Below the pieces are notes generated by a model that was not told where the DNA came from, ran no database searches, and was given only the letters and a program-made list of their open reading frames with translations. The position numbers and the translations under genes are program-made. 64,000 nucleotides of DNA from Psychrobacter submarinus (GTDB taxonomy: Bacteria; Pseudomonadota; Gammaproteobacteria; Pseudomonadales; Moraxellaceae): positions 1,116,001 to 1,180,000 of the forward strand of contig NZ_CAJHBQ010000001.1 in assembly GCF_904846685.1 (NCBI RefSeq), read 5' to 3'. Positions 45,091-54,415 of this stretch are shown here, in pieces (within the stretch, counting starts at the first letter, position 1; the number at the start of each line of letters is the position of its first letter).

Positions 45091-47241
45091 TTAAAAAGCT
45101 GCGGGCACCGATCCCATACGATTAGTAATCGGCTGCGGACGACCTAGTAAGCTACTATAGATAGTGGCATTTTCCATCACGTGCTTGACGTAATTGCGAG
45201 TTTCGGGATAAGCGATAGACTCAACATACTGATCTGCAGCGAGCGAGCCATAAACCGGCTGCCAGCGCTTGGCATTGTTAGGACCAGCATTATAACCTGC
45301 GGTTGCCAGTACAGGCTGATAATTGAGCTTACTCAAGATATCGCCCATATACCAAGTGCCATAGCGGATATTAGTATCGCCGCTATTGGCGCGGCTAGCA
45401 CTATAAGTCTCGCCTAGATTGCGCGCGATGTATTTAGCCGTATCAGGCATGACTTGCATTAAACCACTAGCGCCAACGTTCGAGCGCGCTGAGGTCACAA
45501 AGCGGCTCTCTTGACGCATAATGCCGTAAGCCCACGCCGGATCAATGCCTGCCTCTCGGCTATAGCGTACCACCGCGCTTTGGTGCGGCATCGGATGCGA
45601 TAGTGCCAAGCTGTCTACTCTATCGGCATTATCGATGGCATAAATCGCGCGATCGAGCCAGCCCATATCATGCGCTACGCGCGCCGCGGCAATGATCAGA
45701 CTATCATCACGATTGTCACGAGCCTGCTTGACCGCCCAGTTCCATTCGCGATTGGCAAACGAGCGATTGGCGTCTGAATTATACAGTGCAAAAGCGCGTG
45801 CAAAACTTGGCTCTTGCATCACGCGTGCGCGATCAGCGCTGCTAATATTAGGCAAGTTATTGCCGCCCAAAAGGCTGGCATCGAAGCGCTGGCCGATTTT
45901 GTCTTTGGCCATTAGCCCGTAGTAGTCATTACTTTTTGCTAGCTGCTGATACATACGTTTGGCAGTAGTACGCTTATTGGCATCGCTTGATTGCTCATAA
46001 GCGCGCGCGAGCCAATACTGCCATATATTGGATCTTTGGGTCTCGCTATCCATCTGAGAGATCGCCTCAGCGACATCATCCCAGCGACTAAAACGAATAG
46101 CAGCCATCGCATAATCTTCGGCTTCTTCAAAGTTAAAATCATCGTCCAGACTCTTACGGAACCAATCTACCGCCTCACTATTAAAGCCATCATCGGTATT
46201 ATAGTTCATACGCTTGACACCAATAATGCGATAAGCGTAGCGGCGCGTGTCATCGTTTAATAAGCGAGCGCGGCGCTGATTGTCTTGCTTGATATCAAAA
46301 TCTAACTGCATCGCCGCTTCGCGGTAAGACTTATCGGCAAGGCGGCCTATCGCATATAGATAAAGGTATTGATTAATTTGACTGTTAGGCTCTTTAGTGA
46401 ATCGGCTAAGAAACGAGGAAGGATTAAGCTGAATCTCGCTTAAAGCTGAATAAGGAATAGGCGTGCCTAAGCGTGAGGATAGCGCCATAATATCGCCAGT
46501 CTTGCCGACACGCAGCATACGTTTCAGTCTTGAGGCCCGATCGCTATTACTAATAAGCGCGTGATTATTCATCTCCATCGCTAGCTGATCACATAGCGCA
46601 GGCTGTTTTTTGGTGGTTAGCCAAACGTCAGACTTCTCGCTCAGCGCGCGCATCGTATCACCGCCATTATTGAACCCAAGGGCAATGGCGCAGCGCTCTG
46701 ACCTATCGGCATTAGTAATCAGATTAGCCACTTGACGGACGGAAGCATAATCATTAGCGCCGGCTTTGGTCTCTGCAAAATCAGCGACGAGCTTTTCGGC
46801 CATAACACTGCCTGGGTATTGACGCACAAACTGCGAGATAGCCGCTGCACTTTGTGAATTGAGATCCAAATTCATTCGCCAGTAAGTCGGGTACATGGCA
46901 AACAGACTACCGCTCATCAGCTGCTCATAATTGAACAAAGCACTGATATCGCCTCTATTCTCCGCTTGTGCGGCAGCATTAAAATAGTCTACACCACTAC
47001 TACCCTGCTGATAGCTGTTGCCTGAATAGTAGCTGCCTTCTTGCTCAAAGCTCTCGCCGTCTCCCCAAGTCAGCTCAGCACAAGCCACTTGTGATACTCC
47101 AAGCGCCCCTATAGCAGTCGCTAAGCTCAGCGCACTCACTCGCAGCTTACTGTTTTTGACGCTCTTCAATAACTGTAAATTTAGAGTGTGCTTAGTAGTG
47201 GTTTTTTCTTTGCTGTTATGAGTAACGCGCAATTTTGTCAT
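45091..47241 (-). CDS. slt: Soluble lytic murein transglycosylase
   Basis: Periplasmic enzyme that cleaves peptidoglycan to 1,6-anhydro-muropeptides, which AmpD later processes. ATG 47241 is preferred (GAGAG upstream) over ATG 47286. A signal sequence ends near SQVACA (about residue 54). A long alpha-helical superhelix follows, and the catalytic SLT domain is at about residues 560-700: AYGIMRQESRFVTSARSNVGASGLMQVMPDTAKYIA with the catalytic Glu in RQES, then LATAGYNAGPNNAKRW. 716 aa is a little longer than E. coli Slt70 (645 aa). Confidence 0.96.
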   Translation of the reverse strand: MTKLRVTHNSKEKTTTKHTLNLQLLKSVKNSKLRVSALSLATAIGALGVSQVACAELTWGDGESFEQEGSYYSGNSYQQGSSGVDYFNAAAQAENRGDISALFNYEQLMSGSLFAMYPTYWRMNLDLNSQSAAAISQFVRQYPGSVMAEKLVADFAETKAGANDYASVRQVANLITNADRSERCAIALGFNNGGDTMRALSEKSDVWLTTKKQPALCDQLAMEMNNHALISNSDRASRLKRMLRVGKTGDIMALSSRLGTPIPYSALSEIQLNPSSFLSRFTKEPNSQINQYLYLYAIGRLADKSYREAAMQLDFDIKQDNQRRARLLNDDTRRYAYRIIGVKRMNYNTDDGFNSEAVDWFRKSLDDDFNFEEAEDYAMAAIRFSRWDDVAEAISQMDSETQRSNIWQYWLARAYEQSSDANKRTTAKRMYQQLAKSNDYYGLMAKDKIGQRFDASLLGGNNLPNISSADRARVMQEPSFARAFALYNSDANRSFANREWNWAVKQARDNRDDSLIIAAARVAHDMGWLDRAIYAIDNADRVDSLALSHPMPHQSAVVRYSREAGIDPAWAYGIMRQESRFVTSARSNVGASGLMQVMPDTAKYIARNLGETYSASRANSGDTNIRYGTWYMGDILSKLNYQPVLATAGYNAGPNNAKRWQPVYGSLAADQYVESIAYPETRNYVKHVMENATIYSSLLGRPQPITNRMGSVPAAF

Positions 47242-47286
47242 ACGGACTCTCTTTATATTCTTCAGTATCAGGTAAATTGGTATCAA

Positions 47287-47799
47287 GTAAATGAGTATCA
47301 GGTGAATTAGCGGCTTGTGTATAGCGATTTGATGCTTAGCGCTGCGATAAGTGCACTTATCATACTATTGATCATACTATATTTGGTTAACTTTCAACCA
47401 ATCACTTTACCATTTATCTCTAATCAGGATAGTACCCAGTAACAACAAAATGATATTGCTCGTCTTTTATAACGCATACTAGCAGCGCGTATCAGCAGTA
47501 CACAATGACAAGCATAGTGACCGTACATAGTGACCGTACATAGTGACCATACATAATGATAAGCGGGCACTCTTGCTCCAGTTCTGAGTCATTAGACAAT
47601 AACGAGTCATTGATGAGCAAATGATAAGCGATTGATACTGTTATAAATAATTTGGTAGATGAATGACATTCGTTGATGCTTATTTTTCACTTTACAGACT
47701 GATTATGATAAAATACGCGCCTTATCTTTAGTGCTTGGTCTGCAGCGTCTCGTCTTCAGCGCTTAGCCTGCCAATCTGTTTAACCATGGACGTCTTGTT
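47287..47799. other. Divergent spacer between slt and miaB
   Basis: About 510 non-coding bases, the promoter region of both genes, containing the 13-bp minisatellite at 47513. No RNA gene was recognised. Confidence 0.6.
47513..47551. repeat. 13-bp minisatellite, three units
   Basis: CATAGTGACCGTA occurs twice exactly and a third time as CATAGTGACCATA, followed by a decayed partial unit (CATAATGA). Confidence 0.9.
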
Positions 47800-49287
47800 A
47801 TGAGTGTTACTGTATTTGACCCGCGTATCGATACTACCGATACGAGCTCTACTGCTGAAACGACCCTTGCTGCGCAAGCAGCAACAGCGCTTGAAGAGTC
47901 CCATTCTGCAGCCGCTCCTGTCAAAAAAGTCTTTGTCACCACTCAGGGCTGTCAGATGAATGTCTATGACTCTGACAAAATGCTCGACGTGCTCGGCGAT
48001 TCGCACGGTATGCAAGTCACTCATGATATTGATGAGGCTGATGTGCTCTTGATGAATACTTGCTCTATTCGCGAAAAAGCACAAGAAAAAGTATTTTCAG
48101 AGCTGGGCCGCTGGCGTAAATTGAAAGAAAAACGTCCTGACTTAGTCATTGGTGTTGGCGGCTGCGTAGCTTCACAAGAAGGCGATAACATCCAAAAGCG
48201 CGCGCCGTATGTCGATATGGTATTTGGGCCGCAGACCTTGCACCGTCTGCCAGAGCTGTATGATCAGTCTAATGAGCAAAAAGGTATCGCGCCCAAAAAC
48301 CGTATCGGCACAATCGATATCTCGTTTCCTAGCATTGAGAAATTTGACTTCTTGCCTGAGCCTAAAGTCGAAGGCTATAAAGCCTTTGTCTCTATCATGG
48401 AAGGCTGCTCAAAATATTGCTCATTTTGCGTGGTGCCATATACGCGCGGTGAAGAGTTATCGCGTCCATTAGATGATGTACTTGCTGAGATTGACAACCT
48501 TGCCGAACAAGGCGTACGCGAAATCAATCTATTAGGTCAGAACGTCAATGGCTATCGCGGCGAAAAAGATGATGGTAGTATTTGCCGCTTTGCCGAGCTA
48601 TTGCATTATGTCTCGCACGTCGACGGTGTGGAACGTATCCGCTATACCACTAGCCACCCGCTCGAGTTCACTGATGATATTATCGATGCTTATGCGCAAT
48701 TGCCTGAGCTGGTCTCGCACTTACACCTGCCAGTTCAAAGTGGCTCAAATGCTATTTTAGCGGCGATGAAACGCAATCATACGATCGATGTATATATTGA
48801 TCAGATTAACAAGCTAAAAGCCATTCGCCCTGATATTCACTTGTCGAGCGACTTTATTATTGGCTTCCCTGGTGAGACCGATCAGGACTTCCAAGATACC
48901 TTGAACTTAGCAAAAGAATTAAACTTCGATCACTCGTACAGCTTTATTTATTCCAAGCGTCCAGGCACGCCAGCTGCTGAGCTGCCTGATGATGTTAGCT
49001 TCACTACCAAAAAAGAGCGCTTGGCAGAGTTTCAAAAGGTGATTATCGACTCAACCCTACAAAAGACCCGTGAAATGGTCGGTACCACCACTCGCGTCTT
49101 GGTTGAACAAGTAGCGGATCGACATCCTGATTGCTTGCTAGGTACGGCGGACAATACCCGCACCGTGATGTTCCCGTTTGAGGAAGCGCAAAAGGATGAG
49201 CTGCTTGGTAAACTCGTTAGCGTCCGTATTACTGACTTTGTCAGTCCGCATATGGTTAAGGGTGAGTTAGTTGAGGTTTTGGCCTAA
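47800..49287 (+). CDS. miaB: tRNA-2-methylthio-N6-dimethylallyladenosine synthase MiaB
   Basis: Radical SAM enzyme adding the methylthio group at A37 of tRNAs. After an N-terminal tail of about 40 residues, the first iron-sulfur cluster cysteines are in [26 protein letters not shown] and GGCVASQEG. The radical SAM cluster is [17 protein letters not shown] at about residue 200, followed by GQNVNGY and FIIGFPGET. The C-terminal TRAM domain ends the protein ([12 protein letters not shown], then [15 protein letters not shown]). Length is 495 aa. Confidence 0.98.
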   Translation: MSVTVFDPRIDTTDTSSTAETTLAAQAATALEESHSAAAPVKKVFVTTQGCQMNVYDSDKMLDVLGDSHGMQVTHDIDEADVLLMNTCSIREKAQEKVFSELGRWRKLKEKRPDLVIGVGGCVASQEGDNIQKRAPYVDMVFGPQTLHRLPELYDQSNEQKGIAPKNRIGTIDISFPSIEKFDFLPEPKVEGYKAFVSIMEGCSKYCSFCVVPYTRGEELSRPLDDVLAEIDNLAEQGVREINLLGQNVNGYRGEKDDGSICRFAELLHYVSHVDGVERIRYTTSHPLEFTDDIIDAYAQLPELVSHLHLPVQSGSNAILAAMKRNHTIDVYIDQINKLKAIRPDIHLSSDFIIGFPGETDQDFQDTLNLAKELNFDHSYSFIYSKRPGTPAAELPDDVSFTTKKERLAEFQKVIIDSTLQKTREMVGTTTRVLVEQVADRHPDCLLGTADNTRTVMFPFEEAQKDELLGKLVSVRITDFVSPHMVKGELVEVLA

Positions 49288-49316
49288 CACAATGTTTGTA
49301 ATACGACTTTAGATAA

Positions 49317-49352
49317 GAAAAGCCGTTTGCTATTAATAGTGGACGGCTTTTT
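49317..49352 (+). terminator. Rho-independent terminator of miaB
   Basis: A long stem with G-T pairs: AAAAGCCGTTTGCTAT pairs with ATAGTGGACGGCTTTT, followed by TT. The region from here to 49565 shows no gene or repeat. Confidence 0.88.
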
Positions 49353-49565
49353 TGTATGCGGCTGTCATGATTATCACAGTATCTTATGGAGTAACTAGTA
49401 GTGTTGAATCACCTTAAAACCGATGCAGTGCAGCTGGGATTCATCTTGTCAATGAGAGCTGCGCAACATCGAAACATCGAAGATACAGCACGCAAGAAAA
49501 ATGAATAGCAGTTGCACGTTAATATTACGCGTATCGACTTTATTTCGAACTGACCATAGTGTTCT

Positions 49566-50303
49566 TTAAACCATAAAATGACTAACCACTTCAGCCAATA
49601 AAGCTGCAGCAATCAACATAAATATCACGCCGCAAGCACGATTAAGCCAAGCCAGACGATCACCAACATCAAGCCAGCCAGCCAATTGCTTTCCGCCAAG
49701 CGTATAGATGATCTGCCAAATGGTTTCGCTTAAAAACAAGCCAACAGTCAGCATTATATACTGCGGCCAAAGGGGCGCCGTAAAATTGATAAACTTGGGG
49801 AAAAAAGCAGCGAAGAATAATATAGCTTTTGGGTTAGACAGTGACACCCAAACGCCGGTACGAAATAAGGTCATATTGTTTGGTGACACCTTAACTGCCG
49901 CACTCGATAGTGAGCGCGGCTGCGGTGTTTTCTCATCAGTCATAAATGGCATAGTAGTCGGATAATCGGTCGCGACCTTCTCGCCCATTTCTTTGGCATC
50001 ACTCATCAAGCTGCCCTCACCAGCATCGCGCCATGACTGAATACCCAGATAAATGAGATATAGCGCGCCTACCGTTTTGATTACTTCTAAAGCCCAAGGC
50101 GATTGACGACTGATAACGTCTAGCCCTAGCAAGGTTGACAGCAATAGGATGAATAAACCAAGGCTTAATCCTGCCAGCGTCCATAGCGTACGCTTCACCC
50201 CATAATTTAGCCCATACTGAAACGCCAACAGCATATTAGGCCCTGGCGTCGCGGAGATAAAAAAGGTACTGATAAAAAACACGGTAAATAGATGCCAAGA
50301 CAT
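49566..50303 (-). CDS. LysE/RhtB-family amino-acid exporter
   Basis: Small inner-membrane translocator (245 aa) with six predicted helices. The N-terminal hallmark FFISATPGPNMLLAFQYGLNYGVKRTLWT is typical of LysE/RhtB proteins, and SLSNPKAILFFAAFFPKFI-like WVSLSNPKAILFFAAFFP lies at about residue 155. It likely exports amino acids or metabolites. An AGGGG motif 6 bases before ATG 50303 is preferred over an upstream TTG. An insertion of charged residues at about 85-130 lengthens the cytoplasmic loop compared with E. coli RhtB. Confidence 0.92.
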   Translation of the reverse strand: MSWHLFTVFFISTFFISATPGPNMLLAFQYGLNYGVKRTLWTLAGLSLGLFILLLSTLLGLDVISRQSPWALEVIKTVGALYLIYLGIQSWRDAGEGSLMSDAKEMGEKVATDYPTTMPFMTDEKTPQPRSLSSAAVKVSPNNMTLFRTGVWVSLSNPKAILFFAAFFPKFINFTAPLWPQYIMLTVGLFLSETIWQIIYTLGGKQLAGWLDVGDRLAWLNRACGVIFMLIAAALLAEVVSHFMV

Positions 50304-50350
50304 CTGCAACCCCTACTCTGTATTATGAAACTTACTGATGTTAAAAAAAT

Positions 50351-50375
50351 AAACACCGCCATTACGACGGTGTTT
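50351..50375 (-). terminator. Rho-independent terminator of argE
   Basis: AAACACCG pairs with CGGTGTTT around a 9-base loop; on the minus strand a run of T follows shortly after. Confidence 0.8.
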
Positions 50376-50447
50376 GATCAAACCTAATTATACTCTAAGT
50401 GCTTTGACTTTATGAGCATAAGCTACAATTTTCTTATCGATAAAGAT

Positions 50448-51683
50448 CTAGTTAACCGTACAGCTCTCTAACAGTTTCTGCAGAAAACCATCACAACGCT
50501 CAATTTCACTTAATGCCACAAACTCATCGGCTTTATGCGCCTGCTCAATGCTCCCTGGGCCGCAAATAATGGTCGGAATGCCAGCGTTAGTAAACTGTCC
50601 GCCTTCGGTGGCATAAGCCACTTTATGGCGCTCATCATCGCCCGTCAAAGCTGCGATTAACTCTTGTAGCTCGTCATTCTTATCATCACTCATCGCTGGT
50701 ACGCCCTCTTCTTGTATCAGCTCGATACCGGTTTCAGGAGACCGCGATTGCATTTGCGCGTTTAGCTCGGCAATTTTAGTTTTGATCGGTGCTACGATAT
50801 CCTCTTGCGTCATGTGCGGTAAGTTGCGATAGTCAAAGGTGAACTCGCACAGATTGGGTACGATGTTGGTCGCGGTGCCGCCTTGTATCGTACCGACCGA
50901 CAGGGTCGAAAAAGGCACATCAAACATAGCATCATTGTCATCACGCTGGCTGATCTCTTCTGCTAACGCATCGACATAACCGACCAAACGACTGGCGTAG
51001 CTAATGGCATTGACGCCTTTATGGGTTAAGGAGGAATGCGCAGACTTGCCATGCACGCGGCAACGATAAACCGCAATGCCTTTATGCGCGACCACCATAG
51101 TCATCAAAGTTGGCTCACCGACGATACAATAATCAGGAGTGATACCGCGCGCCTCAATATCCGCCAAAATCAGCGGCGCACCCAAACAGCCCACCTCTTC
51201 ATCAAACGATAGTGCCAGATGTAGCGGACGACTGAGTTTACCCGCTTTAGATAATTTGACTGCTTTAGGTAGCACCATTAAGCTACAAGCAATAAAGCCT
51301 TTCATATCGCACGACCCGCGCCCGTACAGTTTATCGCCACGTATTTCCGCTTTAAATGGATCTGAGCTCCAGTCCTGCCCATCAACTGGTACGACATCAG
51401 TATGACCTGAGAGCACCAAACCGCCATCTAAAATATCTCGGTTCTTTCCTGCGGGTACGGTAACAAACAGATTGGCTTTGTTCTGAGCCTCATTAAAGGT
51501 GAGATCAACGCTCAAACCCAGCTGCTCGCAGTAGCCTTGCACATCTTTTATCAGCGCCAAGTTTGAATGGCGACTGACCGTATCAAAGCCAATTAGCCGC
51601 GTCAGCCAATCGATACTTTGCGTAGGGTAGTCAGCCTGATTAGTGTTGGTTTTTGCATCACTATTGCTAGCGGTTATGGTCAT
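50448..51683 (-). CDS. argE: Acetylornithine deacetylase ArgE
   Basis: M20-family zinc hydrolase releasing ornithine from N-acetylornithine in arginine synthesis. Metal-binding motifs: LSGHTDVVPVDGQDW (about residue 92), GRGSCDMKGFIAC (about 118), FDEEVGCLGAP (about 150) and IVGEPTLM (about 180); IICGPGSIEQAHKADEFV holds the last metal His. Length 411 aa is normal. AAGGA precedes the ATG. The deaminase remnant lies directly upstream on the same strand. ArgE and the related DapE/CPG2 enzymes are hard to separate, but the motif set favours ArgE. Confidence 0.93.
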   Translation of the reverse strand: MTITASNSDAKTNTNQADYPTQSIDWLTRLIGFDTVSRHSNLALIKDVQGYCEQLGLSVDLTFNEAQNKANLFVTVPAGKNRDILDGGLVLSGHTDVVPVDGQDWSSDPFKAEIRGDKLYGRGSCDMKGFIACSLMVLPKAVKLSKAGKLSRPLHLALSFDEEVGCLGAPLILADIEARGITPDYCIVGEPTLMTMVVAHKGIAVYRCRVHGKSAHSSLTHKGVNAISYASRLVGYVDALAEEISQRDDNDAMFDVPFSTLSVGTIQGGTATNIVPNLCEFTFDYRNLPHMTQEDIVAPIKTKIAELNAQMQSRSPETGIELIQEEGVPAMSDDKNDELQELIAALTGDDERHKVAYATEGGQFTNAGIPTIICGPGSIEQAHKADEFVALSEIERCDGFLQKLLESCTVN

Positions 51684-51713
51684 AAAATATCCTTAGCCTA
51701 TCTAAAAAAGAGG

Positions 51714-51968
51714 TTAGCTATTTTTAACAAAGCGCTGTTGTAGTGCTTTTACTTCCTCATCTAAGCCGTCAACTGGCCCATCGATAGGGATATCAGGCGC
51801 GACCTCTGAGATAGCTAACGCATTAATCGACAGCGGCGAGTCTACACCTATCTCCGCCATCCACTCGCCGAGTTGCTTGGCCGAGCTGACATAAACGATA
51901 CGGCCAAGACCCGCCAGCCCATGTACAGCAGAGCACATCGCGCAATGCTCACCTGAAGTATAAACGGT
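51714..51968 (-). pseudogene. Nucleoside deaminase remnant (C-terminal half)
   Basis: The frame encodes TVYTSGEHCAMCSAVHG, the second zinc motif of cytidine/guanine-type deaminases (E-H-C-x-x-C), then LAGLGRIVYVSSAKQLGEWM and a complete C-terminus. The first half, which should carry the H-A-E motif, is absent: a stop codon (51969-51971) precedes, and the UPF0149-family gene's stop lies at 51973. It is most simply explained by a deletion that removed the 5' half and the promoter. An internal ATG at 51938 would give a 74-aa product without a complete active site. Confidence 0.8.
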
Positions 51969-51972
51969 TTAC

Positions 51973-52626
51973 TTACGATGGGTTATTTTGATTCATCACA
52001 TCCATCACTGGCGGCATGGGCTTTGGCAGCTTACCTTCTGCTTGCAATTCCTTCGTGGTCTTAGCATCGATAGGTAGTCCGGCAATCAGTGCCAACTCCT
52101 GCACCGATTTACGTTTGCGCGTGGCAAAGCTGACAGGCACCATACGCGCAAACTCATAAATATATAGGTAAGACTCCTCACCACCCTCAAACTCGTCATC
52201 CTCGGCTAGACGAATCGCGCCAATCTTCGCCAAATCAGAGAGCATCTCGTTCTCCTCAGCACTTAGATGACAATCAGTAATACCAAAACCGGTCATAAAG
52301 CCATTGGCCCACTGTTTCAGCGCCATTACACGCTCGTACAAATCATGTTCATCATCAGGCACTAGCGGCGTATAGGCATAAGCATCATCTTTATCTTTGA
52401 GCTGAAACACGGTGTCCTCAGCCTCCTCAGTTAATAAAGTTAGCGCCTCGTCAGGCAAAGCTTCAAAGCTAAGCTCGCTCAAGATAGCAGCCCAACCTGC
52501 CTCATCGGGCGCGTTGCAAGCGGTCATCAGCCCAGTCATCAAGCCATGTATCTCACTGATTGTCACATCCGTCCAACCTGCAAACGCATCTGACCAAGTG
52601 TTCCAGCCTGAGATATTATCATTCAT
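51973..52626 (-). CDS. UPF0149 (YgfB) family protein
   Basis: A 217-aa soluble protein of the YgfB/YecA group, a helical family of unclear biochemical role that has been linked to peptidoglycan-recycling gene control in Pseudomonas. WTDVTISEIHGLMTGLMTACN and LKQWANGFMTGFGI are the family patterns. The start at ATG 52626 is set by AGGA 8 bases upstream; a TTG lies at 52644. It is divergent from the coiled-coil gene and zapA, the same arrangement as ygfB/zapA in E. coli. Confidence 0.9.
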   Translation of the reverse strand: MNDNISGWNTWSDAFAGWTDVTISEIHGLMTGLMTACNAPDEAGWAAILSELSFEALPDEALTLLTEEAEDTVFQLKDKDDAYAYTPLVPDDEHDLYERVMALKQWANGFMTGFGITDCHLSAEENEMLSDLAKIGAIRLAEDDEFEGGEESYLYIYEFARMVPVSFATRKRKSVQELALIAGLPIDAKTTKELQAEGKLPKPMPPVMDVMNQNNPS

Positions 52627-52815
52627 AAAAACATCCTGATTCAAAATAAATTAAGGGTAAATAAGCGCGACAAAGTATAAAGATGCCCAAAATGCCTACT
52701 ATAAGCTCAATGGCAATTACTTTGTTGATATAGATATTATGAGGTCACTTATGGCATTATTAAACGCATAAAGCCAATTCATTATCATCACGTTTATTAA
52801 GGATAAAAACTGACT

Positions 52816-53277
52816 ATGTATGATCAACTAAAAATATTAGAAAAAATGATACTAGATATCAAAAAACAGCATCAACTGGTCAGTCGTGAGCTCAGTCAAC
52901 TAAAACAACAGCCTCAGCCTGACCCAAAAGAGCTGTCCTCCTTAAAGTCTCAGCTCAGCAGTAGCACCAATGAGCGCGACACTGCCAAAAAACAACTGAG
53001 CGATTTAGATAAGCGCTATCAAAGTTTGGCTGAGGCTCATCACATGATAGGAGAAGAGCAAGACAAACTGCAGAGTCAGCTCAGCGATTTACAACAAAAA
53101 AATAATGAGCTTGAACAGATCAATCAGCGCTTAGAGCAGCAAAACCAACAAGCAAAGCAGCAGCTCGACGATATCAAGCAACAAAATAGCGATTTACAGC
53201 AAAAAAACCAACTGGCGGCTGAGCGTACTCAAGTGGTACTGCAGCGCTTGACCCGTATTGACCAAATGGATAGCTAA
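52816..53277 (+). CDS. Coiled-coil protein upstream of zapA (TIGR02449-like)
   Basis: A 153-aa protein with almost continuous heptad patterns (LKILEKMILDIKKQHQLVSRE to the C-terminus), rich in Gln, Lys and Glu. It ends AERTQVVLQRLTRIDQM, resembling the end of the small coiled-coil family that lies upstream of zapA in many gammaproteobacteria. Usual members are about 70 aa, so the middle is expanded. AAGGATAAAAACTGACT precedes the ATG. Likely co-transcribed with zapA (45 bases apart) and probably connected with the Z-ring, by context only. Confidence 0.75.
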   Translation: MYDQLKILEKMILDIKKQHQLVSRELSQLKQQPQPDPKELSSLKSQLSSSTNERDTAKKQLSDLDKRYQSLAEAHHMIGEEQDKLQSQLSDLQQKNNELEQINQRLEQQNQQAKQQLDDIKQQNSDLQQKNQLAAERTQVVLQRLTRIDQMDS

Positions 53278-53321
53278 GCGCTCTCACGCTAATTTCAAAC
53301 CTTTATTGTGTAGGATTTTTT

Positions 53322-53891
53322 ATGACTGATAACCGTACTGACTCGCAAAAACCAGCGCTCGAAACGACTAGCAAGGATAGCACTGTAACAGCGGCTAATA
53401 ACTCAAAAACACCGCCGGCCCAGACCCAAGACACAAGCACGCAAAGCCGAGTCGCCCAAAGCCAAGCGGCGCGCCCATCGGTCAATGCTAATAGCCCGAG
53501 CCAAACCACTGACCCCAATAAAAGCAATGATATGTACAATAATAAATCCGCTAATCCAGCCTCAGGGCCACAAAACAAAAAGCCAGAGCATAAGCAGCCG
53601 GAAAGCAAAAAAATAGATATCGTGATTGCGGGCGCCAGCTACCCTATCTTTTGTCCCGCTGATGAAGAACAAGAGCTAAGAGCGGCAGAAAAGTTTATTA
53701 ATGATTTTGCTACTAACATTAAAAAAGACGCGCCTAAACTGAATCAAGAGAACTTGCTAGTCTTGTCTTGCTTAAACTTGTACGAGCAAATCAATGCACA
53801 TAAAAAATCAGAAGCCGAGCGTCAGCAGCAAAGCAAACACAACGAGCAGCTATTAAATAAAATCATGCAAGAAGCGCAGTCTGTTCTTTAA
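53322..53891 (+). CDS. zapA: Cell division protein ZapA with long N-terminal extension
   Basis: ZapA cross-links FtsZ filaments. The ZapA domain spans about residues 97-185: KKIDIVIAGASYPIFCPADEEQEL-like sequence, then ERRAAEKFIN-like LRAAEKFINDFATNI, ENLLVLSCLNLYEQI and a C-terminal coiled coil. The first 95 residues are Ser/Thr/Asn/Gln/Pro-rich and absent from E. coli ZapA (109 aa). TAGGA precedes the ATG. No 6S RNA gene follows, unlike E. coli; the next gene is convergent 24 bases away. Confidence 0.92.
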   Translation: MTDNRTDSQKPALETTSKDSTVTAANNSKTPPAQTQDTSTQSRVAQSQAARPSVNANSPSQTTDPNKSNDMYNNKSANPASGPQNKKPEHKQPESKKIDIVIAGASYPIFCPADEEQELRAAEKFINDFATNIKKDAPKLNQENLLVLSCLNLYEQINAHKKSEAERQQQSKHNEQLLNKIMQEAQSVL

Positions 53892-53915
53892 ACCTATTTT
53901 TAAACCTAGACACAC

Positions 53916-54338
53916 CTAGGAGTGAGCCTTATAGGTTTTACCAGCATGAAAGTCGGCCTGATGTTCGTAATTACAAAAAAACAGCGCTTGGTTTTTTGTC
54001 GTTCCTGTATCCGCTGTATCCGCTACTACTTCATCCGTAGCTAGCATCGCGTCGCTATGAGGCTGCGTTTCGAGCACGCCGCGATACTCAGCGAGACTAT
54101 GGCCACAAAAGTTGCAGGTGCGCGGTGTGGTGACATCGCCTTCTTTTGGCATCATGCTTTTAGGCGGGCGCGGATACATGACTTTATAAAACAGCCACAT
54201 ACAGATCCAGATGATAAGAATAGTAGTAATAACAGCAAACACGGCAAGGCTCCTTTGAGTGGCAGTCAATACTCTGAGTATATTAGAGCATATTACATTG
54301 TCACCTTTAGATTTTACGATAAGTGACGCGCTTAGCAT
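53916..54338 (-). CDS. Small membrane-anchored zinc-ribbon protein (PP0621-like)
   Basis: A 140-aa protein with one N-terminal membrane helix (about residues 31-53, SLAVFAVITTILIIWICMWL) followed by a basic, proline-rich linker. CNFCGHSLAEYRG and, after an acidic insert, FFCNYEHQADFH provide the paired Cys/His ligands of a zinc ribbon. This order (helix, C-x2-C-G, then F-C-x3-H) resembles the PP0621 family of unknown function. Start ATG 54338 lacks a strong ribosome site; a later start is possible. Confidence 0.65.
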   Translation of the reverse strand: MLSASLIVKSKGDNVICSNILRVLTATQRSLAVFAVITTILIIWICMWLFYKVMYPRPPKSMMPKEGDVTTPRTCNFCGHSLAEYRGVLETQPHSDAMLATDEVVADTADTGTTKNQALFFCNYEHQADFHAGKTYKAHS

Positions 54339-54352
54339 AGCAGGCGCTCATA

Positions 54353-54381
54353 AAAAAACTGGCTCAATAAAGCCAGTTTTT
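54353..54381 (-). terminator. Rho-independent terminator of glyQ-glyS
   Basis: AAAAACTGGCT and AGCCAGTTTTT form a perfect 11-bp stem around CAATAA, with a T run on the minus strand, 35 bases after glyS. Confidence 0.9.
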
Positions 54382-54415
54382 GATTTATATCAATTTATAA
54401 GTAAAACGTTAGCTT

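Noticed and set aside
49353..49565. Possible transposase remnant after miaB
   Set aside because: Some codon-like stretches occur, but no reading frame matches a recognisable transposase and no inverted repeats bound the region.
53892..54352. 6S RNA gene after zapA, as in E. coli
   Set aside because: The space after zapA is only 24 bases before a convergent gene, and no 6S-like sequence is visible.
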